DNA of 64,000 bases from Halarsenatibacter silvermanii (GCF_900103135.1 NZ_FNGO01000004.1:98404-162403), one strand, 5' to 3'; positions 17,832 through 26,483 are shown, counted from the stretch's first letter. A program made the numbers and translations. Notes: generated by a model from the letters alone, not told the origin.

Positions 17832-18965
17832 TTATTCAGCTTTTATTTCTTTTACTATCTCATCTTCTTTTTCATATTCTCCTACCACAATCGCCCCTAC
17901 AGGTTTATCGTCGTCACTTCTGAAAACCCTACAATAGCTCTCCCCGTGTTTGATGATTTCAGATTCAATATTTTCCTTTTCCTCAAGGATACCCAGTGAG
18001 GTTACGTTGACTTCAGCAACTTTCAATTTATGGGAAGGCACATAACCTCCGAATTTAGCCTCTGCTCCTGCCATGTTTTTTCCGGCTACTTTGCCCATCT
18101 CCATAGAGGGACCCCAGATACCGAAGACACGACCGTTGTATTCAGCAGCATCCCCCGCCGCAAAAACATTTTCAACTGAAGTTTCCATTTTCTCATTTAC
18201 AATTATTCCCCTGTTAATTTCCATATCCTGATCTTCGCATATCTCTGTATTTGGACGGATTCCGGTGGAAAAAAGAACAAGATCGGCGGGAATTTGTCCG
18301 CCTTCTTTAAAAACAACGCTTTCAACACTGTTTTCACCTTTTATTTCTGTGGCAATAGAGCTGAGTTTGAAATTGATGCCGATATTTTTGAGCTTTTCTT
18401 CGAGGAGTTTGCCTCCTTTTTCATCGAGCTGACGGTTTAAAATATAATCTGTAGTCTCCACCACGGTGACGTCCAGCCCGGCTCTCTGCAGGTTATAAGC
18501 GCTTTCCAGACCGAGAAGTCCCCCTCCTATAACAACAACCTTTTCACACTCAAGAGCGCTGCTGTATATTTCTCGAGCATCATCGGCATCTCTCAGAGTA
18601 AAAACTCTGTCGAGATCTGTTCCTTCAACCGGAGGAACAAAAGGTTTAGCACCGCTGGCCAGCAGCAATTTATCGTAATCATATCTGTCCTGTCCAGAAT
18701 AAACATCTTTGCTGGCAAAATCGATGGATTCGACCTTCTCACCCAGCTGAAGATCTATTCCGTTTTTATGAAACCAATCGATCTCATTTATGACTATGTC
18801 ATCAATTTTCAAATTTCCCGAAAGATATTGTATAAGTCTGGGTCGATAATAAAAACCGTATTCTTCATCAGTAATCAGGGTAATTTCGCCGCTTTCATCG
18901 GCTCGAATAATTTCTTTGGCAGCGGATACACCCGCCACTCCTGATCCTACAATCACGTATTTCAA
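17832..18965 (-). CDS. NAD(P)/FAD-dependent oxidoreductase (pyridine nucleotide-disulfide type)
   Basis: A 377-residue flavoprotein of the rubredoxin reductase/NirB N-terminal type. It has an FAD-binding GSGVAGVSAAKEI at residues 7-19, an NAD(P)-binding VVIGGGLLGLESAYNL near 145-160, and VFAAGDAAEYNG near 265, typical of the second FAD contact. No redox-active CxxxxC pair is present, so it is not a thioredoxin- or glutathione-type reductase. Probable role is electron transfer from NAD(P)H to a small redox protein or oxygen/peroxide protection; the partner is not identifiable. Neighbours (Asp23, efp) give no metabolic clue. Confidence 0.85.
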   Translation of the reverse strand: MKYVIVGSGVAGVSAAKEIIRADESGEITLITDEEYGFYYRPRLIQYLSGNLKIDDIVINEIDWFHKNGIDLQLGEKVESIDFASKDVYSGQDRYDYDKLLLASGAKPFVPPVEGTDLDRVFTLRDADDAREIYSSALECEKVVVIGGGLLGLESAYNLQRAGLDVTVVETTDYILNRQLDEKGGKLLEEKLKNIGINFKLSSIATEIKGENSVESVVFKEGGQIPADLVLFSTGIRPNTEICEDQDMEINRGIIVNEKMETSVENVFAAGDAAEYNGRVFGIWGPSMEMGKVAGKNMAGAEAKFGGYVPSHKLKVAEVNVTSLGILEEKENIESEIIKHGESYCRVFRSDDDKPVGAIVVGEYEKEDEIVKEIKAE

Positions 18966-19035
18966 ATGGTATCCCTCCAGTTTTTTTCATGCTTTAAAAA
19001 AAACAGAATTTAATTTAAATGTTTGGCCGCTGATA

Positions 19036-19593
19036 TCAAGCTCTTTCCTGATATTCTCCTGTTCTGGTATCTATAACGATCTCTGTTCCCTTTTCTATAA
19101 ACAATGGCACTTTTAATTTGTAGCCGGTTTCTACTTTAACCTCTTTGGTCCCTCCGGATACAGTATCTCCCTTAACTGCTGGCGGAGCTTCAACAACTTC
19201 CAGCGCTACTGTAGTGGGGAGATTTATTTTTATAGGTCTGTCCTCATGAAATAAAACCTGGACTTCTGAGTTTTCCTTCAAAAATTTCAACTCATCCTTT
19301 ATATCTTCTGTCATAAAATGAGTCTGTTCATAGTTATCGATATCCATAAAAATATGCCTGTCCTCATCCTGATAGAGATATTTCATTTTTCTTTTGTCGA
19401 TGCGAGCCTGTTCAACCTTTTCTCCCGCTCGAAAGGTTTTGTTGATGACATGACCATCGGTCAAGCTTTTCAGCCTGGTTCTGACGAATGCTCCGCCCCG
19501 CCCGGATTTAGAATGCTCAAAATTTTCGACGGTATATATATCATCTTCCAGTTCGATGGTCAACCCTGTGGTGAAGTCATTGGTAGAAATCAA
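19036..19593 (-). CDS. efp: Elongation factor P
   Basis: Relieves ribosome stalling at polyproline stretches. It has the three-domain length of 185 residues: KOW-like domain I (1-62), then the OB domains, with VEAPPAVKGDTVSGGTKEV and the C-terminal FIEKGTEIVIDTRTGEYQERA region conserved. The loop that contacts the P-site tRNA reads SKSGRGGAFVR, with Arg at position 32 in place of the modified Lys found in Escherichia coli and Bacillus. An Arg in this position also occurs in Thermus EF-P and, rhamnosylated, in Pseudomonas. No EarP gene is in view. It lies downstream of the aroK-aroQ-peptidase genes, as in Bacillus. Confidence 0.96.
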   Translation of the reverse strand: MISTNDFTTGLTIELEDDIYTVENFEHSKSGRGGAFVRTRLKSLTDGHVINKTFRAGEKVEQARIDKRKMKYLYQDEDRHIFMDIDNYEQTHFMTEDIKDELKFLKENSEVQVLFHEDRPIKINLPTTVALEVVEAPPAVKGDTVSGGTKEVKVETGYKLKVPLFIEKGTEIVIDTRTGEYQERA

Positions 19594-19687
19594 TAAGAAA
19601 ACCTCCTGTTTATACCAAAAATCTTGAATTTAACGATCAATGCTCATTATATCACATCAACCGTATCAAACCCAAAATTTAATAATA

Positions 19688-20758
19688 TCAAAGAGTTATC
19701 AGCTCTTTGGTGAAATTATTTAATACTACTGCCCCCTCATCATTGAGTAAAATATCATCTTCTATCCTAACACCCCCAAACCCGGATATATAAATGCCCG
19801 GTTCGTCAGTAAAGATCATACCCGGTTTCAAAATAGTATCTGACTGTGATGATAATTTTGGACCTTCATGAACCTCTATTCCCAGTCCATGTCCCAAACC
19901 ATGTCCAAAGTTATCTCCATAACCCTCCGCTTCGATCAGATCCCGGGCCAGAGCATCTGCTTCACTGCCGCTTAAACCGGGTTTTACCTTTTCGATAACT
20001 TCATTATGTGCGGATAAAACCAGATCATATATCTCCCTGTGTTTTTCCAGAGGTTCACCCAGGAATATAGTTCTGGTCATATCGCTGCAGTACCCGCTGT
20101 ATCTGATGCCAAAATCCAGAGTGACAAATTCACCCTTTTTTAGTTTCTTTTCCGAGGCAACTCCATGAGGCAGGGCTGATCGCTGCCCGGATGCTACGAT
20201 AAAATCAAATGCTGGCCCCTCTCCCCCTTTTTTTCTCAGTATGTACTCCAATTCTGCGGCTATTCTCTTTTCACTGAGGCCTGGCTCGATAAAATTCAAA
20301 ATTTCCGAAAAAGCTTCCTCGGTGATCCCGATAGCCTCTTTTATTGTTTCAATTTCTTCTTTCGATTTTACCAGTCTGATCTCGTCCAGATCTTTGTCCA
20401 GAGGTATCAGAGCTGTATTTTCCGTCAAATCGTCTATCTTTTTATAATGATAATGATTCAATCTGCGATTCTCAAAACCCAATGAAGTTATTTTTTCCTC
20501 CCGGATAACTTCAGCCAGTTGTTCCAGTTTCTTCTGGTTGACCTCAACAATTTCGTAACCCTCTGTCTCTTCTGATGCCTGTTCCGTATAACGGAAATCA
20601 GTTATAAAAAAGTTCTTGCCTTCTCTCTGCAGCAGCAGCTGACCGCTGGTCCCGCTGAAACCTGAGAAATAGAACCTGTTGGGAAAAGAAGTGACAAGAA
20701 CAGCATCCAGCTGCCTGGTCTCCATGACTTTATAGCTTTTTTCAAGTCTTTCTCTCAT
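19688..20758 (-). CDS. M24 family Xaa-Pro aminopeptidase
   Basis: Cleaves the N-terminal residue from peptides with proline in second position. An N-terminal creatinase-like domain (1-125) precedes a pita-bread metallopeptidase domain whose five dimetal ligands are visible: Asp in FVTLDFG, Asp in YCSDMTRT, His in NFGHGLGHGLG, Glu in FTDEPGIY and Glu in VRIEDD. The 356-residue length is normal for the YqhT type. The ATG start overlaps the aroQ stop (ATGA). Position next to efp is conserved in Firmicutes. Confidence 0.94.
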   Translation of the reverse strand: MRERLEKSYKVMETRQLDAVLVTSFPNRFYFSGFSGTSGQLLLQREGKNFFITDFRYTEQASEETEGYEIVEVNQKKLEQLAEVIREEKITSLGFENRRLNHYHYKKIDDLTENTALIPLDKDLDEIRLVKSKEEIETIKEAIGITEEAFSEILNFIEPGLSEKRIAAELEYILRKKGGEGPAFDFIVASGQRSALPHGVASEKKLKKGEFVTLDFGIRYSGYCSDMTRTIFLGEPLEKHREIYDLVLSAHNEVIEKVKPGLSGSEADALARDLIEAEGYGDNFGHGLGHGLGIEVHEGPKLSSQSDTILKPGMIFTDEPGIYISGFGGVRIEDDILLNDEGAVVLNNFTKELITL

Positions 20759-21195
20759 TGCTCTCCTCCTGAACGTATTATTCTTTTCAGTTCCTGATAG
20801 GCCAGCAGATAACTTTCAGCTCCAAATCCCATGATGACACCATCTGCTGCTGCAGCCGTCAAAAATTCTCTTTCATTCCCTCGAGCAGCCGGGTTGCTCA
20901 AATGGACTTCAATTATGGGAATGTCAAGCATTTTAAAGCAGTCCAAAAGCGCTATGCTTGTATGGCTGTACGCGGCCGGATTTATTATTATTCCCTGAGC
21001 CTTATGCCGGTTTTTCTGCAAAAAATCGACAAGCATTCCTTCTGAATTGCTCTGTTTCCATTCTATATCAAAATTGTCTTCTGCTGCTCTCGCTTCCAGT
21101 TCATTTTTGATCTCGCCCGCACTAATACCGCCATATAAATCTCTATCTCTTTTTTCCAGCAGATTGATATTGGGGCCGTTGACCACCAGTATCAC
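20755..21195 (-). CDS. aroQ: Type II 3-dehydroquinate dehydratase
   Basis: Third step of the shikimate pathway. The 146-residue flavodoxin-like fold shows the N-terminal LVVNGPNINLLEKRD, the catalytic Tyr in LYGG (about residue 22), INPAAYSHTSIALLD and IIEVHLSNPAARGNE. The last differs from the common SNIHARE.FR motif but keeps the Arg in EREF. It is followed at four-base overlap by the peptidase gene and preceded by aroK. Confidence 0.93.
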   Translation of the reverse strand: MILVVNGPNINLLEKRDRDLYGGISAGEIKNELEARAAEDNFDIEWKQSNSEGMLVDFLQKNRHKAQGIIINPAAYSHTSIALLDCFKMLDIPIIEVHLSNPAARGNEREFLTAAAADGVIMGFGAESYLLAYQELKRIIRSGGEQ

Positions 21196-21284
21196 AAAAT
21201 ATCATCTCCTTTTCTGAAAATCTTAAACACCTTTTTCTTTTCGGATCTCCTCGTCTTCAGTTAATTACAGGAAGATCCATCTTT

Positions 21285-21782
21285 TCAAAGTAAATTATGT
21301 ATGATGGTTTCAGCAACTTTTTCCGGAGAAAATTTTTCGGTTTCTATTTTATACCCCATTCTGTAAAGAGGAAGTCTTCTTTCTAGCAGCATCCTGAGCT
21401 CTTTTTCGGGATCATCCGCCTCAAAAAGGAGAGGGCGATCTTCAATATCCATTCTATCGATGAGCTCTCCGGGAGAGGCTGCCAGGTAAAATACTGGACC
21501 GCTTCTCAAAAAAATCTTTCTGTTTTTAGGAGAGAGCACTGCTCCTCCCCCGGAAGAAACTACCGCCTTATCTGTTTCCTCATAAAGCTCCCTGACTATT
21601 TTTCTCTCCCAGCTTCTAAAAACCCGCTGGCCACCCAGGCTGAATATCTCAGAGATTACATGACCGGTTTTCTCCTCAATGATATCATCTAAATCATAAA
21701 AAGGCCAGTTTATCCTGCTGGCGATAATCTTACCCACAGTAGACTTGCCTGAACCCATCATGCCAATCAGAGTAATCTTCAT
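21285..21782 (-). CDS. aroK: Shikimate kinase
   Basis: Phosphorylates shikimate at O3. The P-loop is GMMGSGKSTVGK (residues 8-19). The shikimate-binding residues are seen in FYDLDDIIEEKTG, FRSWERKIVREL and VVSSGGGAVL, and the lid Arg in DIEDRPLLF. About 165 residues. I prefer the ATG at 21782, six bases after GGGTG, over the GTG at 21791. It follows the pilus operon by about 120 bases and precedes aroQ; in Bacillus shikimate-pathway and competence-pilus genes also lie near efp. Confidence 0.93.
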   Translation of the reverse strand: MKITLIGMMGSGKSTVGKIIASRINWPFYDLDDIIEEKTGHVISEIFSLGGQRVFRSWERKIVRELYEETDKAVVSSGGGAVLSPKNRKIFLRSGPVFYLAASPGELIDRMDIEDRPLLFEADDPEKELRMLLERRLPLYRMGYKIETEKFSPEKVAETIIHNLL

Positions 21783-21901
21783 TAAAATCACCCAATCCTG
21801 CCTGACATTTTTCCATCCCTAATTTCACCTAATACTAACATTCTTTTTCTGTATCCTTTTTCCTGCAATTTCTCAAAACCGATAAAACCCGAAAACAGCA
21901 A

Positions 21902-22786
21902 TCAAAGTTTTCTATCCATACTAAATCTTTGCCCCCGGTACTCGAGCAGATACTCTTTTCTTTCTTCGTCTTCTATTATTGATACCCTGTCTTCCATCTC
22001 CCCAGGAGCAATGATAACTTCATCTCTGATCTTTAATACAAAGTGATAGCCTTCATTGTTCTGCAAAAACCCCTGGACTTCGATAAATTCTGGCAGCTCT
22101 TCAACCGAGTTGCTGACATCCGTCTGGACTTCAGGAGCGATAAGCCCTGAATTTGCCTGGGCGTAAGAATAAAAACTTTCATTTTCTTTTTGATCTTCGG
22201 TATGCTGCTGATCGAGGGGAACAAAATTCTTAGACCGACCATGATCTTCAAAATACGCTTTAATTTTAGCCAGCATATTTTCGCTGGCCCAGACTTCGTT
22301 TTCATTATAACCATAATTCAGGGTTGTTCTCACTCTATCTTCTTCCACTTTCTGAAATGTTAGATCAATATCTTCCATAAATCCCGAGTAAGTGATCAAA
22401 AGCGGGAGAAAATCCTGCCAAATTTTTTCGTCTGTCTCCTCAAAAGAGAGCAAATAATTTTCTGGTTGAAAGTTGTCTATCTCACTCATGATGAAACCGG
22501 CTTCAGCCATTTTGCTGACGAAAAACGATTCGTCCTTTTCGCGCAGATGCTTCTCCCAGCCCTCACTCTTCATCCTTGCCTTTAATCCTCTTATATCGCC
22601 GATCGATTCCTGTCCTGACTCAATCCCGGCTCTTAATTCCGCTTTTTGTTCTCTTAAATATTCTCTGTGTGAGGCCAGCCCTGTTATTCTCCATATTAGA
22701 ATTAAGAATATAAAGAGTGCCAGCATCATAAAGATTATCAGAAATCTGCTCTTTTTATCAACCAATATGTCAACCAATATGATCAC
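21902..22786 (-). CDS. PilO-like inner-membrane pilus assembly protein
   Basis: A 294-residue bitopic protein: short cytoplasmic start, one transmembrane helix (about 14-36, FLIIFMMLALFIFLILIWRI), a coiled-coil stretch to about 75, then a periplasmic-type domain. Together with its position directly after PilM- and PilN-like genes, this topology matches PilO of the pilus alignment complex. The C-terminal 60 residues are beta-rich and might be a PilP-like addition, which I cannot confirm. The start is unsettled, since a 12-bp tandem duplication (TCAACCAATATG twice, 22758-22781) covers the start region and adds an ILVD ILVD repeat. Confidence 0.65.
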   Translation of the reverse strand: MIILVDILVDKKSRFLIIFMMLALFIFLILIWRITGLASHREYLREQKAELRAGIESGQESIGDIRGLKARMKSEGWEKHLREKDESFFVSKMAEAGFIMSEIDNFQPENYLLSFEETDEKIWQDFLPLLITYSGFMEDIDLTFQKVEEDRVRTTLNYGYNENEVWASENMLAKIKAYFEDHGRSKNFVPLDQQHTEDQKENESFYSYAQANSGLIAPEVQTDVSNSVEELPEFIEVQGFLQNNEGYHFVLKIRDEVIIAPGEMEDRVSIIEDEERKEYLLEYRGQRFSMDRKL

Positions 22787-23273
22787 CAGCTTTAAATATC
22801 AATTCGAAACCCGGTTGGGACCTGTAATCCTTCCTCAACACTGTTGATTCAATGCCTTTTAGCCTCGCTTTTTCTGCTCTGCCAATAATTCTCTGCAGAT
22901 CCTCTTCGCTGTGGGCTCTACCCTCAATTTTTATCCGGGGATAGGAATAAGTTAAATTGCTCATGCTGCCCAGCCTGTCCAGAGCGTTAACCGATGATTT
23001 TATCAGGTTGAAATGTTTATCCGGCTTATTATAATTTTTCAGGACTCTGCGGTATTCAGCCTCTTTAACTTCAAGTTCTTCCCGGCGAACCTGGAGCAGA
23101 ATTTTCTCACCACGAATTTCTTTAATATCCCGGGAGATCCTAAAAACTAAAAAAACACTCACAGCAACAGCCAGAAGCAAAAATATAACTATTTCTCTTT
23201 TACGGCTCATCATTAAAGCCAGTAAAGGATTGACGAAATTTATTTTGTTCTCATTTGATATACTAAATCTCAC
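22770..23273 (-). CDS. PilN-like pilus assembly protein
   Basis: A 167-residue protein with a short conserved cytoplasmic segment (KINFVNPLLAL, in the place of the PilM-binding INLLP motif), one transmembrane helix near 27-46 and a coiled-coil followed by a small alpha/beta domain. GTG start with GGAGG seven bases upstream, overlapping the PilM-like gene by 11 bases. Identity rests on topology and gene order rather than strong sequence motifs. Confidence 0.7.
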   Translation of the reverse strand: MRFSISNENKINFVNPLLALMMSRKREIVIFLLLAVAVSVFLVFRISRDIKEIRGEKILLQVRREELEVKEAEYRRVLKNYNKPDKHFNLIKSSVNALDRLGSMSNLTYSYPRIKIEGRAHSEEDLQRIIGRAEKARLKGIESTVLRKDYRSQPGFELIFKAGDHIG

Positions 23274-24153
23274 GATATATCCCTCCTACTGCGGCCAGCA
23301 GATGAGGGGAGTTAAGATTGAGAAATTCAGAGGTCATCTTTTCTTTTGCAAATTGAAAGCGGGAAAAAGGAATCTCACACCATCTATAACCTCCGGATAA
23401 TTGAGGTGTTTTAATAGAAGGATCATCCAGGATTCGCACATAAACTTTACGCGGAGGCTCCCGGCCGATTTCCTGCCTGAAATATTCATCGGCTTCTTTA
23501 ACAAAATACTCAGGTTCTTCTTTCCGCTTATTTCTTGTTCTGCTTAAATAAAAATATATCTCGTTATTCCCGCCGGCAGAGAGAAAAACTTTATCCTGAT
23601 AAACTTCCAGAAGAATAATGTTTTCCCGCTGGGAAAGCTCATTTATCAAGGGCCAGATCAAATCTGCTCTGAGAGTGATCTCATGATAACAATCATATAT
23701 CCTCCACAATATTTTTCTATAACTCTTTATTGTTTCTTTTTTTACTGCTGCCAGATGTAAACTGATCTTCTTTGCATCTTTATTGATCACTGAATAATCA
23801 ACCATAGCATCATTGAGTCTGTATTCGGTCATCCTTTCAGCTTCTACATCAAGATAATCTCTGGTTTCACTGCGGGACAGCACCGGCATCTGAAAAAATT
23901 TGCTGCTGGAGGATTCCTCGGGAAGCACGGCGATGATCCGGTTGATTTTTTCCTGACTTTTGTTTTTGAGCATTTTCAATCTGTCGGATACATCTTCAGC
24001 CCTGAATGCTTTCTCCTCTGCAGCCCCTTTAGAAAGTTTTTCAAGAAAAAATTCCTTGACTACAAGTTTATTTTTTCTGTTCTTAAAAGCTGTCACCTTC
24101 AAAATTTCTTTCCGGCCAAAGAATATAAAACAGGTGTTTTTTCTGGAGAACAT
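23263..24153 (-). CDS. PilM-like actin-fold pilus assembly protein
   Basis: A soluble 296-residue protein without membrane segments. The pattern, an N-terminal strand pair, IIAVLPEESSSSKFFQMPVL, LDVEAERMTEYRLNDAMVDY and a central LLEVYQDKVFLSAG, resembles PilM/ComM-type actin-like proteins that bind the PilN N-terminus. ATP-binding motifs are degenerate to the eye. ATG start with GAGGGG five bases upstream. First of the PilM-N-O trio at the 3' end of the pilus operon. Confidence 0.7.
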   Translation of the reverse strand: MFSRKNTCFIFFGRKEILKVTAFKNRKNKLVVKEFFLEKLSKGAAEEKAFRAEDVSDRLKMLKNKSQEKINRIIAVLPEESSSSKFFQMPVLSRSETRDYLDVEAERMTEYRLNDAMVDYSVINKDAKKISLHLAAVKKETIKSYRKILWRIYDCYHEITLRADLIWPLINELSQRENIILLEVYQDKVFLSAGGNNEIYFYLSRTRNKRKEEPEYFVKEADEYFRQEIGREPPRKVYVRILDDPSIKTPQLSGGYRWCEIPFSRFQFAKEKMTSEFLNLNSPHLLAAVGGIYREI

Positions 24154-24171
24154 AGTATCCCCTCACTTTTT

Positions 24172-24600
24172 TTATTGCTCGAAATAATAGTCTAAGTTCC
24201 TGCTCATATCTTTATCGATCCTGTCGACCTGCAGAGAAAATATGCCCCGGCCTTCTTTTTCGCTCTCCATTTCTAAATTAATATCGACTGAAAAAATATT
24301 TTCCTCGTTTTCATTTTTGACTTTATATATATCTGTGAACCCATCTGCTCCTCGGTCCTGAGAAAGTTCGAATATTACCGGCGCAGCATAAATTCCTGAA
24401 TGAATGACAGATTCCATTTTAATTTCATCTATAAGAAGATCATCTCTTCTGACCTGCCAGATATACCTTGAGATCTGCAGGCTCAAAATCAGGCTTAAAA
24501 CCGTCAACAATACCAGAACATATAACGAGAGAAATCCTTTTTCTCCACAAAATATACTGCCAACTAGAGATTCGGAGTTTGAAATGTTTTCCTTCTCCAT
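24172..24600 (-). CDS. Minor pseudopilin-like protein (PilX/GspK/ComGG-like)
   Basis: A 142-residue protein with a 20-residue leader ending in EKG, followed by a hydrophobic helix (FLSLYVLVLLTVLSLILSLQ). The Gly before the hydrophobic stretch is right for prepilin peptidase, but the usual Glu at position +5 is absent, as in GspK/PilX-type tip pseudopilins. It overlaps the preceding pseudopilin gene by 37 bases. The exact role is inferred from position. Confidence 0.65.
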   Translation of the reverse strand: MEKENISNSESLVGSIFCGEKGFLSLYVLVLLTVLSLILSLQISRYIWQVRRDDLLIDEIKMESVIHSGIYAAPVIFELSQDRGADGFTDIYKVKNENEENIFSVDINLEMESEKEGRGIFSLQVDRIDKDMSRNLDYYFEQ

Positions 24601-25088
24601 ATCAAAGATTTTTCACCTCCTCCTGATCTGATGATTTTTACTAAAACGTATTTTGAGCTTTTTTCTGTTCCAGCTTTAAATGACACCTTCTCAACCTGAT
24701 TCAAAAGTGAATCTCTTCTGGTGTAATTAATTTCACCGTTTCCCCCGCCTTCTGTTTCCTTTTTTTCCCGGCTAAACCATAAATCATCTCCCTGAAAGCT
24801 GTATTTTCTCCATTCCAGATCCTCTCCTTCCTTGGTTATTTTCATCTCTAAAATCGAATTTTTTGAATCGTCAAGTCTGACATCCTCAGCTCTGGCCATA
24901 TCTCTGGTTAGGCGCAGACCTACTAGATTGAGGTCATGCTTTAAAATGGTATCGTCGTTTTTTACTTTCAAATTTTCCAGACCTGTTCTCAAAATGCCCA
25001 GGCTCATTACCAGAAGAAAAGACATAGAGGTCAGCACCAGCATAAATTCGATCAGGGTAAAACCTTCTTTTTTACGAAATAATCTCAA
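24564..25088 (-). CDS. Prepilin-type protein (PilW/GspJ/ComGF-like)
   Basis: A 174-residue pseudopilin with a basic leader and the canonical prepilin peptidase site KKEGFTLIEFMLVL (cleavage after Gly, Glu at +5), then a hydrophobic helix and a globular domain beginning with a DLNLVGLRLTRDMARAED segment, as in GspJ/PilW proteins. The start is TTG at 25088, with no strong ribosome binding site, so translation may depend on the upstream gene. Confidence 0.8.
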   Translation of the reverse strand: MRLFRKKEGFTLIEFMLVLTSMSFLLVMSLGILRTGLENLKVKNDDTILKHDLNLVGLRLTRDMARAEDVRLDDSKNSILEMKITKEGEDLEWRKYSFQGDDLWFSREKKETEGGGNGEINYTRRDSLLNQVEKVSFKAGTEKSSKYVLVKIIRSGGGEKSLIWRRKTFQTPNL

Positions 25089-25102
25089 ATATTTTATAGG
25101 AT

Positions 25103-25591
25103 TTATTTTTTAACCCCCCCAAGTCCTCCTAACAATCCTCCTCGTTCTATAAAGGTAAAATACAGGCTGTTATTATCGGAATCTGTTATGGTGAAGACGT
25201 AAATATCGATTAAAAACGAGATATCTTCAGCGCTGGTTATCGTCCAATTTTTTATATATTCAGGATGGTTGTCTCCGGAAATATTATTCGTTTCCAGAAG
25301 TTGAGCCAGTTTTAATTCCTGTCTCAGAAGAGACAGCAGCTTATCACCTTCAGGAGCGGCAAGGTTATGGACGATTTCCTGAGAAATTTCCTGAGCTGTC
25401 AGATAAAAATCCATTTTTCTTTCCCTTCTTTCCTGTCTTTGCTCGACAGCGAGGGAAATGGAGAGATAGCTGGCCGAAATAATTCCGAGAAGCGTCATCG
25501 CTATTATAACTTCCATGAGAGTAAAGCCTCTTGCTTTATTCCAGCCTGATGCGTCCTCTGTTATTGACCACAATTTTTTCAACGCTCTCAC
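25103..25591 (-). CDS. Prepilin-type protein (PilV/GspI/ComGE-like)
   Basis: Pseudopilin with the cleavage motif ARGFTLMEVIIAMTLLGII, a following helix with VEQRQERRERKMDFYLTAQE, and a small C-terminal domain. The leader start is unclear: GTG at 25591 or TTG at 25582 both lie just downstream of GGGAGG and give leaders of about 19-22 residues. Either start overlaps the previous gene (stop at 25536). The longer open frame up to 25666 is unlikely, as it has no leader-like sequence. Confidence 0.75.
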   Translation of the reverse strand: MRALKKLWSITEDASGWNKARGFTLMEVIIAMTLLGIISASYLSISLAVEQRQERRERKMDFYLTAQEISQEIVHNLAAPEGDKLLSLLRQELKLAQLLETNNISGDNHPEYIKNWTITSAEDISFLIDIYVFTITDSDNNSLYFTFIERGGLLGGLGGVKK

Positions 25592-25994
25592 CCACCTCCC
25601 ATTCAAGAGTGCCGCTGCGAGAATTGCCGGAGGCCGCAAATTGAAAAGGAACCAGCCAGTCATCATCTGAAAATCCCGGAAATTTGACCTCTCCGCTTAT
25701 ACTAACCTGCCTGTCAGCATGAGAATGGGAGCTGTCGATTTTTCTCGGGTAGACTTTTACCGCTGGCCTTTCTTCTCTTTGAATTTCATCAGTCGACTTC
25801 TCGAGAACAACTTCAATGCCAGTACCGCTCAAATAAGCCTCGCTGCGAGCATAATGTACTACCTGCAGCAGATCCGAGCGAATGCGATTTCTTAAAATCA
25901 TATTTTCAACCAGGTAAAAATCCGGACTCAGAAAAGAAGAGCTCACCAGCAGAATCAGGGTCAGAAGCAGCAGAAGTTCAAAAATTTTCATCAT
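25536..25994 (-). CDS. GspH/FimT-like minor pseudopilin without canonical cleavage motif
   Basis: A roughly 152-residue protein in the pseudopilin series. The N-terminus is MMKIFELLLLLTLILLV, which is a hydrophobic helix with a Phe-Glu at its start but lacks the Gly-(Phe/Met)-Thr-Leu prepilin peptidase site. The region after it (RSDLLQVVHYARSEAYLSGT) is typical of GspH/FimT (LQ.ARSEA), and the rest is beta-rich. Either the processing site has decayed, or the protein is inserted without processing. ATG at 25994 follows GGTGAT. Confidence 0.7.
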   Translation of the reverse strand: MMKIFELLLLLTLILLVSSSFLSPDFYLVENMILRNRIRSDLLQVVHYARSEAYLSGTGIEVVLEKSTDEIQREERPAVKVYPRKIDSSHSHADRQVSISGEVKFPGFSDDDWLVPFQFAASGNSRSGTLEWEVGESVEKIVVNNRGRIRLE

Positions 25995-26029
25995 TATCAC
26001 CACACTGATAATTCAACTCTTTTAAAATT

Positions 26030-26428
26030 TTAATCATCCAGGTCAAATTCATCAGTTGAACTTTTGTATCTCAGCTTTTTCTCGCCGATTTCTTCTTGAT
26101 GTGTCAGGATATAATTCTCATCATCTTCACTCTCCCAGGCAAACTCTATATCATCCATCGAATCCAAAAATTCAAAGTCCGCACCTTCAGAGAAATCACT
26201 GTCTTTTCTTAATTCCCAATAATTTCTGTCCGTCAATACAGCCTCAATATCAGCCCGGGCCTGCTGTAGCTCCATCTTGATGCCGGTAACTTCTGCTGTT
26301 TCGATAACTCCTGTAAGGTTGGGCAGACTGACCGACATTAAAATGCCCAGGACTGCTATTACCACCAGCATCTCCAGAAGTGTAAATCCCGAATTACCTT
26401 CTGCACCTTTAAAAAAAGCGTTTTTCAT
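26030..26428 (-). CDS. Major pseudopilin (GspG/ComGC-like)
   Basis: About 132 residues with leader MKNAFFKGAEGNSG, cleavage site SGFTLLEMLVVIAVLGILMS and the conserved helix to SLPNLTGVIETAEVTGIKME, followed by a short, strongly acidic C-terminal domain. It lies directly after the platform gene, where the main pilin of comG and gsp operons normally sits. ATG at 26428 is about nine bases after GGGAG; an ATG three codons upstream overlaps that site. Confidence 0.82.
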   Translation of the reverse strand: MKNAFFKGAEGNSGFTLLEMLVVIAVLGILMSVSLPNLTGVIETAEVTGIKMELQQARADIEAVLTDRNYWELRKDSDFSEGADFEFLDSMDDIEFAWESEDDENYILTHQEEIGEKKLRYKSSTDEFDLDD

Positions 26429-26483
26429 CTCTTTCATCTCCCTCTTTTTATTTTTAATTTTTGACGGCGGGACAGAACGAAAA

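Noticed and set aside
21250..21285. GGATCTCCTCGTCTTCAG ... TACAGGAAGATCC next to aroK as a further copy of the modular repeat
   Set aside because: Only short end-like words match (CTTCAGTT, ACAGGAAG). There is no internal module, so it could be chance or a small hairpin.
24840..25110. Plus-strand frames inside the pilus operon
   Set aside because: No motif or start signal; the minus-strand prepilin motifs explain the DNA.
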